From NCBI RefSeq assembly GCF_048564905.1, contig NC_133015.1, positions 8,596,501 to 8,660,500 on the forward strand: a DNA stretch of 64,000 bases, read 5' to 3'. The first letter of the stretch is position 1, and each line of letters opens with the position of its first letter. Positions 57,723-64,000 of the stretch are shown here, one piece after another. Below the pieces are notes generated by a model. It worked only from the letters and a program-made list of their open reading frames with translations, did not search any database and was not told where the DNA came from. This DNA is from Vicugna pacos. Taxonomy: Eukaryota > Chordata > Mammalia > Artiodactyla > Camelidae. The position numbers were made by a program, and so were the translations under genes.

Positions 57723-57977
57723 ATGGCAGTTATCATTCTTTTAAGATATCTATAATTTTGTCCCATATCTATCTGCCAATCCATATGGCAGCATAAGTTC
57801 ATATTGTATTACACTATTGCACAGAGGCAATTTGGGCTATAATTCATGCTTTTTAAAAAAGTCTCTTTTCCCTATACCTACATGCAATCACACATAATTA
57901 CCTTCCTATTCACAACCTTCTCACCTGAACTGACGCAGAGAGAATCTAACCTGCTTCCTTCCCATTCACCTCTACAG

Positions 57978-57978
<1 letters not shown>

Positions 57979-58024
<46 letters not shown>
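57979..58024. repeat. (AC)23 microsatellite
   Basis: A pure AC run of 46 bases, the longest perfect dinucleotide tract in the window and likely polymorphic. The plus frame at 57846-58070 gets its His-Thr repeat from it. Confidence 0.95.
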
Positions 58025-58026
<2 letters not shown>

Positions 58027-58064
58027 TTCATCAACATGTAAAAACTTTTCTTCTCAAAAGACAC

Positions 58065-58795
58065 TGTTAAGAAACTAAAAAGACAAACCACAGAATGGGA
58101 AAAAATTTCCAAAACATATGTTAAACAAAGATTTTTATTTAGAATATACAAAGAACACTTAACTGCTTACTAATGAGTACAAAATCCCAATGAACAGAAG
58201 GATTTGATAAACAAAAAGAAAAATATTTGAGTCATTTTCCTATAGACTATATGTATATGTAATACACATGATAAATATGGTGTACCTCATATACACATAT
58301 ATTCCATAGTATATATGTACAAATTCTATGATATACATATAACATGTATACGTACATGCATATATAATAAACACTTAAAATGCTCAACTTCTTTAGTCAT
58401 TAGGGAGATGCAGGTTAGAACCATAAAGAGATACCAACACGTATTGATGAAAATATCTAAAATTAAAAAGACTGACAATTGTCCAAGTGTCAAGGAGGAT
58501 GTGGAACAACTTGAACTGTCATACACTGCTGGTGGGAATGCAACATGATATAATTACTTTGGAAAACAGGTTGGCAGTTTCTTAAAAAGTTAAGAATACA
58601 CTTAGTCGTTCCACCCCTATGCATTTATCCAAGAGAAATTTACATAACCATTCAAAGATTTGTATCGGACTATTCGTAGCAGCCTTATTTGTAATAGACA
58701 TAAAGTGGACACAAACCTAATGTCTTTCAATATGTGAAGGGATAAACATAATTGTGGCATATTTATCCCTAAAGTGACTTCATGACCTACAATTA
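58065..58795 (+). mobile_element. LINE-1 distal ORF2 remnant
   Basis: Sense L1 ORF2 C-terminal region: 'aaccacagaatgggaaaaaa', 'atatacaaagaacacttaac', 'ttagtcattagggagatgca', 'caaggaggatgtggaacaac', 'cactgctggtgggaatgcaa', 'ggcatatttatccctaaag'. An AT-rich, simple-repeat-like stretch (58245-58370) interrupts it. The frame 58315-58548 is a fragment of ORF2. Confidence 0.7.
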
Positions 58796-59289
58796 AAAAA
58801 AACACAAACTTATATGACTTGGTCAAAAGGTGATACTTTAAGTTTGGGATGTTTCTTCTGCACCTGGCCGGGTATGTTCCCACAGCCTAGCAAACTCCTG
58901 CACTATATTTGAGATGCTGCTTCGGCATCTCCCTTTGGCATTGTCCCCACTCCCTGATCCCATAACAAAGTTTATTACTGCCAGCTTTGGATGACTATTA
59001 TAGAGTCCATTTATTAAACTGAGTGACTGATAATTTTGTAACAAAGACTAAATCTTGTTTCTCTTTGCACGTATTTCTCCAGCTGCAAGGATAAGTAGAT
59101 ACATGTATGAACACTTATAGAAAAGATGCCCCAGATGTTCTACAGGTGGGTATGTAGCCATGTGTAATTGAGCTGCCCCTTCTGGGCTGCTTAAATGGAC
59201 TAAGTTTGGCTCAAGTTTTGCAGGAAAGTCATGTATTAACAAAAATCTTCTGAGTCTTTTCTACCTTCTTCATTCCTACCAACTTGTCC
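58796..59289. other. No gene or clear repeat
   Basis: Unique-looking sequence. The minus frames at 58838-59044 and 59048-59242 show no domain. Confidence 0.45.
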
Positions 59290-59540
59290 CTAGTTCAGAC
59301 TTTAATAGTATCTCTTCTGAAGAGCAGCAATAGTCATGTAACCAGTTTCCCCATTTCTGTCTTCTGCTCCCTAATCCATCCTACACACTCATGCTAATGG
59401 TCTTTCTGAAGAACCTGTCTCTTCATGTCACTCCACTTCCAGTGATCTTCAAGGTAAAGTTCAAATTTATCAGAAAGCACTTGAGCATCTGACTGGTCTT
59501 TGTAGTTGAGTGCCTGATGCTGAGGTCTTTGAATAAATGA
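59290..59540 (+). mobile_element. LINE-2 fragment
   Basis: Sense L2: 'gctccctaatccatcctaca', 'atgctaatggtctttctgaa', 'catgtcactccacttccagt', 'gatcttcaaggtaaagttca'. Confidence 0.6.
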
Positions 59541-60329
59541 GTGAATATATTCTGCTTTTGGCTACTCCCTTAGATTGGATTCAAAAGAGGGTGACCCCTT
59601 GAGCCCTTGGTCCAGGAACACTGGGTGAACTTGCTGAGGATGTCTTCCTGTAAGGAGGCCAATGTTGCATGACTCAGCTTCTGATCACCTTTGCTTCAGA
59701 TCCTTCTAGCTCCTGCAGTATTTCAGGGAAGTGACCTACATTTAGACTTTATAATTCAAGAAGCAAGCTCAAATGTGTAATAGGAGGGAAACTTGTCTCA
59801 TTATAGGGAAATATTACTTTTCAGAAGCCTGAGATAATAAAAAAGAAAAATTGAAGAAGCAAGAATTGCTGACAATGATGGCTCAGAAAGAGGCTATTTT
59901 TTCACTTTAGAGAAAGTTTCTTGGAGGAAAAAAGCATTCAGTGACTCTGGAATTTTCTATTCTCACAGAGCTCTTTATCTGAAAATAACACTTTTGAATC
60001 TTTTTGACCATCATAGGAATATTCCCTTGTGACTATTAATCTTCTAATCACCACCATGGAAACCAAACCCCAGGTTGAGAGAGGAAAGGGTTCCCATCAA
60101 ATATCCAGTAGCTGAATACATTTAAAATTTTAATCTCAAGTTCATTCTTGCATTCATTCAGGCTTTCCTCCTCTGAGAAACAATTTTTAAACCCTTGCTC
60201 TTTGCCAAGTCTCAGGCTGGGCTCTGGGGATTTAGATATAATCGAATGTCAATCTCAGCCACAGAGTTTGTTTCTTCCAATTTAAAAAAAATAGTGGCAA
60301 AGAAAAAACCCCACAAAATTCATCTTTCC
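59541..60329. other. No gene or clear repeat
   Basis: Unique-looking sequence. Part of the plus frame 60195-60521 begins here and runs into antisense L1, so it is not a gene. Confidence 0.45.
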
Positions 60330-60941
60330 AACAATTTCCAAGAATACAATACTGTCAACCCTATGCACGTTATTTTGCAACCATCTTCCTCACTGTCCTG
60401 CATGACTGAGATGTTACACACGCTGAACAACAACTCCCCAACTGCCCCTCCTCCAGCCCCGGTACACCTTCTATTTTCTGTTTCTATGAGTTTTATTACT
60501 TTAGATACCTCATATAAGTGAAACCATGCTGTATTTGTATTGTTGTAAATGTTTACTTAGCATAATGTCCTTCAGTTTTGTCCATGCTATCGCACATGAC
60601 AGGATTTCCTCCTTTTTTAAGGTTGAGTAATATTTCATTACATGTGTATGCTATATTTTCTTTATTCATCCATTGATGGATATTTAAGTTCCTCTACCTT
60701 TTGCTTATTGTGCATAATGCTGCAATAACCATAGGTGTGCAAGCATCTCTTTGAGAACCTCTTTTTAATTTTTTTTTACTATAAACCCCAAAGTGAAATT
60801 GACAGATCATGTAGTAATTCTATTTTTAATTCTTTTTAGGAAACTCCACACTATTTTCCATAGTGGTTGCACCATTTTACATTCCCAACAACAGTGAACA
60901 GGGAAGGATTCCAGTTTCTCTATTTACTTGCCAACACTTAT

Positions 60942-60994
<53 letters not shown>

Positions 60995-61135
60995 TAGTCA
61001 TCCTTACAGGAATGAGGTGGTATCTCATTGTGGTTTTGATTTCTCTGATAATTAGTGATGTTGAGGATATTTTATTATGCTTCATGGCTATTTGTATATC
61101 TTCTTTGGAGAAATATCTTTGCATATGAAACATAT
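60330..61135 (-). mobile_element. LINE-1 3' region with internal GT microsatellite
   Basis: Reversed L1 3' UTR and distal ORF2: 'ttttattactttagatacct', 'gtaatatttcattacatgtg', 'tattcatccattgatggata', 'cactattttccatagtggtt', then after the GT tract 'ggaatgaggtggtatctcat' and 'ctttggagaaatatctttgc'. The tract replaces the T-rich segment usual at that point. Confidence 0.75.
60946..60990. repeat. (TG)22 microsatellite
   Basis: A pure TG run of about 45 bases inside the L1 remnant. Both overlapping frames (60924-61133 minus, 60928-61128 plus) owe their Cys-Val or His-Thr repeats to it. Confidence 0.95.
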
Positions 61136-61144
61136 TTCAGTATT

Positions 61145-61400
61145 TCATATACTCAATTAATTTTTACCACTACTCTATGAGGTAGGTGTTGTTATTATTT
61201 CTGGGCTCTTTTTAGGTAAAGGAATTGAGACACAGAGAAGTTAATTAACATTTTAACTTTAAAACAACTATATGACAATAGTTACATAGGGCAAGTACTT
61301 GTTACTATAACTAGCAGTAGTTAAAGAAACCAAGCCAAAGAGTTTTTAGGTGACTTGCCCAAGGCCACAAAGCGTGAATCCTCCCTCCATGATATTATGA
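61145..61400 (-). mobile_element. MIR SINE fragment(s)
   Basis: Reversed MIR at 61145-61260 ('tactctatgaggtaggtgtt', 'ggaattgagacacagagaag', 'ttaattaacatttt'). A second MIR-like piece lies at about 61335-61385 ('aggtgacttgcccaaggcca', 'caaagcgtgaatcctccc'). Confidence 0.6.
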
Positions 61401-61558
61401 TCAGTAATGGATAGAATCTCATACTTTCTTGCACTTTTACCTTTCCATATAATGTATAGATTCTTCTGAAGATCTTTTTAGGCCCAGATGTCTCTGTAGA
61501 AAGGAGAAGGATCACTGAGCATTAGCAGAGTAAGCATTCACACTGCAGGTCTCTTGCT

Positions 61559-61620
61559 TTATGGAAGGATATCAATGCATATTCTTCTGATTTATGGAAA
61601 GAGATATCCATGCATATTCT
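61559..61620. repeat. Imperfect 30-bp tandem duplication
   Basis: Two adjacent related units, each tttatggaa..gatatc..atgcatattct (61559-61590 and 61591-61620). The second runs straight into L1 3'-UTR sequence. Confidence 0.6.
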
Positions 61621-62003
61621 ATTTTTCTTTTCCATTATAGTTTATTACAGGGTATTGAATATAGTTCCCTCTGCTATACAGTACGCCCTTGCTGTTTATC
61701 TATTTTCTATATGGTAGTTTGTATCTGCTAGTCCCAAACTCTTAATTTATCCTTCCCCCATCCCCTTCCCTCTTTGGTAACCATGTTTGTTTTCTACGCC
61801 TATGAGTCTGCTTCTGTTTCATAAATAAGATCATTTGTGTCATACTTTAGATTCCACATATAAGTGATATCATATGGTATTTGTCTTTCTCTTTCTGATT
61901 TCACTTAATATGATAATCTCTAGGTCCATCCATGTTGCTAAAAATGGCATTATTTCATTCTGGGCATTTAAATTGCTTCCAGGTCTTGGCTATTGTAAAT
62001 AGT
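61605..62003 (-). mobile_element. LINE-1 3'-UTR fragment lacking its 3' end
   Basis: Reversed artiodactyl L1 3' UTR: 'gggtattgaatatagttccc', 'agtcccaaactcttaattta', 'agattccacatataagtgat', 'atctctaggtccatccatgt', 'aggtcttggctattgtaaat'. The terminal T-rich 3' end is not seen on the left. Identical 15-base sequences (tcaatgcatattctt) stand at 61572-61586 and 62004-62018. Confidence 0.7.
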
Positions 62004-62018
62004 TCAATGCATATTCTT

Positions 62019-62419
62019 TGTGAAGCAGAAGAGAATTTGAATGTCTGACATATGCTTAGTCTTTCTGTTGGCTTCAAGATCAGCTGGGCCATAGCACCAG
62101 GCCTGTGGACACCCTTGCTGTGGCTATCTTCTCTACAGGAAGGGATCCAAGAGTACACCCATGGCTACTCCATCTTCTGGTCCCAACTTCTACTTTCAAC
62201 CATCTCTCTTTTTTCTTTAACTCAATCACATTATCTTGAGACAGGTGTCCCTAATGAACATTAATTCTTCAGTTAAGAGTGACTCATGGGTCATGGACAT
62301 CATAGATGGTTCTTAAGGTGCAAGTCCTTCTCAATGAATGTCGAGAAACTGAACTCACATTTTAATTTCTTTCTTGTGGGCATCTGTGCCTGTATGTAAA
62401 AATATTTATTAGTCCTTAG
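62019..62419. other. No gene or clear repeat
   Basis: Unique-looking sequence. The 67- and 70-codon frames on opposite strands (61955-62158, 62052-62264) have no domain. Confidence 0.45.
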
Positions 62420-63000
62420 TCTGAGTCAGACCCAAGCCAGACACTCCTGTGATGGAGAGAATTATAAAGGTGGATCTCTTAAAGAGTTAACAGTCTATGG
62501 GAAAAATTACACTACAGTTTGATCTTGTCTCAGCACACATGTATATATTTATATTTGTGAATAGAAAAAGAAGTGGAAGAATTTACAATAAGGTATTACT
62601 GGTTATCTTTGGACTGTAGGGATATAGCTATTTAATCTTCTTACTGTGATATCTGTATCTTTAAATTTCTGCTATGCATATATATATACACTTGCTGCAT
62701 AGTAAAAATAGTAAAAGTTTATTTTTAATAAAAATAATCTGTTGGAGATAAACATGCTAGAAAAATCCAAAACATATGAATCATAAATGTCTCTTTGAGC
62801 AGAGAAGAGAGGATAAGGATCCTTATCAGGGAGTCAGGTGATGGTTTACAGAGGAAATGACCTGGGATTGGTCTGGAAGAATGAGGAGCTTATTTGTCAG
62901 AGAAATAGTGGAGAAAGACATATCGGCACAAGGAATGGAGTAAACATGTAATAGGATGTGTATGAGATGAGGTGGGATGTAGGGTAGCAAGGGAACACCC
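62420..63000 (-). mobile_element. LINE-2-like fragments (weak)
   Basis: Two stretches resemble reversed L2: 62420-62510 ('cagacccaagccagacactc', 'gttaacagtctatgggaaaa') and 62815-63000 ('ggtctggaagaatgaggag', 'acaaggaatggagtaaacat'). They are separated by AT-rich sequence with a TA run (62680-62692). Decayed, so low confidence. Confidence 0.35.
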
Positions 63001-63024
63001 GGGGAGATTAGATGGGCACCATGT

Positions 63025-63265
63025 TTTGGATCAGGAAGCGCAGTCCCTTTGGATTCAGAAGTGTTGGTTTCAAACCCTGGTTTTGCCACCTGCTTGGTGT
63101 GTGAATTTCAGGCACAAACTTGAGCCCTTTCAACCTGGTTTCCTTATTAGTTCAAAGTATATTGTGAAAGTACCTGCTCTACTGTGGTAAAGGGTTTTTG
63201 TGAGGCTCGAAGGGAGTGTATTATATTATAAAGATCATATAGATAGATATTATATATACACAGGA
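63025..63265 (+). mobile_element. MIR SINE
   Basis: Sense MIR: 'ttggattcagaagtgttggt', 'tttcaaaccctggttttgcc', 'acctgcttggtgtgtgaatt', 'acctggtttccttattagtt', 'tgtgaggctcgaagggagtg'. The tRNA-like head is partly preserved. Confidence 0.7.
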
Positions 63266-64000
63266 AGGTTGTTGTCATTGTCAACAATAGCCATTCGAAA
63301 ATGCCCTGCTCTGCTGATAAATTGTTGCTTTCTTGGTATTTTAATTAAATTTTTATGGTTATTTGACTTTTCTTTAATTTCTTCTCTCCACCAATGTTAG
63401 TCAGCTCGAAAACACAATACCAAGCATATAGGGAAATATGTATATTTCTGATTTTTTTATTAGCCTTTAAATTGGATTTTAACATCCACTGCAATTGATA
63501 AGATTTTTTCTAGGGAGAGATTGCAGTGATCAATGAAATTGGTGAGGACTCTGGGTGGTGGTGGTGTGCCGGGATAGATTGATGCAGGATGGGTAGAGTC
63601 TCGGAGCCTAGAGAGAGGTGACAGGGCTTGGGACACAGTGCTAAAGGATTGGAAGCTGATTGTGAAAGGGTTAAGACAGATGGTGGAGGACATGGAGGGC
63701 TGGTAAAGGCAGTGTGTCCAGAGCTGACCAGAATTCTGTAAGTCTGATATCATGGGATATGTCTAATCTGAAGCTGAAGCCTCTGGTGGACACAAGGCAG
63801 GAGCTGAGACTCGGATTAAAGAGGATCCTGGAGTGGTATTAATGGGCAAACTCAAGCAATATTCTGAAGGAAATGCTCCAGGGTCCTGATCTTTGACTTA
63901 ATATGGAAGGCCTCAGTTCAATCACAGAAGCAAGACCTAGGGAAATGTGAATGTAAGGTTGGAACAGGTGAGCAGCCTCATGACCCACATGCAATCTTAT
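63266..64000. other. Unassigned; part may be L2-like
   Basis: 63450-63780 reads like the body of a decayed L2 ('ttggattttaacatccactg', a ggtggtggtgg run, 'gggttaagacagatggtgga'), but I cannot fix orientation or ends. No gene is supportable up to the window end. Confidence 0.35.

Noticed and set aside
57979-58024. CRISPR-like or satellite array
   Set aside because: It is a plain dinucleotide microsatellite with no spacer structure. No repeat-spacer array occurs in the window.

Overview
The window looks like nuclear DNA of a camelid (camel, llama or alpaca type). The main evidence is four copies, at 2990-3046, 16202-16325, 46899-47017 and 52580-52718, of the tRNA-derived SINE typical of camelids (vic-1 type: pol III boxes, then a tail with attaaaa/taaataa and acctaattacctcccc). 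LINE-1 3' ends of the kind seen in camelids and other artiodactyls, and mammal-wide MIR, L2, L1M, MLT1, ERV-L, Tigger and hAT relics, agree. Nothing bacterial, viral-replicative or CRISPR-like is present.

I found no convincing exon of a known protein-coding gene. The window reads as intergenic or large-intron sequence. The many short ORFs are chance frames or frames inside LINE remnants.

Layout. 1-2.6 kb: plain AT-rich sequence. 2.7-5.9 kb: nested L1 3' sequence, a SINE tail, an MLT1 LTR scrap and a long old L1 remnant split by a younger L1 piece. 6-11.3 kb: L2, MLT1, old L1 and MIR fragments, a possible hAT transposase C-terminus (8.2-8.4 kb) and repeat-poor DNA. 11.3-11.75 kb: a 5'-truncated L1 with clear target-site duplications. 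13.4-15.5 kb: old L1 then a GC-richer block. 16-23.6 kb: SINE, L1, MIR and a hAT MITE, including an L1 with a twin-priming inversion at 21.9-22.9 kb. 24.3-26.8 kb: a broken ERV-L-type fossil (LTR plus gag/pro/RT-like interior). 27.6-34.7 kb: dense, almost entirely minus-strand L1 with small nested L1 tails. 36.1-37 kb: L2. 38-41.4 kb: the largest repeat-poor block. 42.4-44 kb: L2, L1 and MIR. 44.3-46 kb: a CpG-rich patch and repeat-poor sequence with one secreted-protein-like ORF. 46.3-52.7 kb: MIR, SINEs, opposed L1 remnants around a Tigger relic, and L2. 52.7-55.6 kb: mostly unique. 55.6-64 kb: L1, L2 and MIR with dinucleotide tracts.

About 20 of 25 L1-type segments lie on the minus strand. 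If real after merging, this fits a plus-strand transcription unit crossing the window, because introns retain antisense L1 more readily. The points most worth checking are that bias, the CpG-rich patch, the repeat-poor blocks, the hAT-like ORF, and the inverted L1 arms near 48.8/50.4 kb. Repeat family names come from memory of consensus sequences, not from a search, and boundaries are approximate unless target-site duplications are stated.
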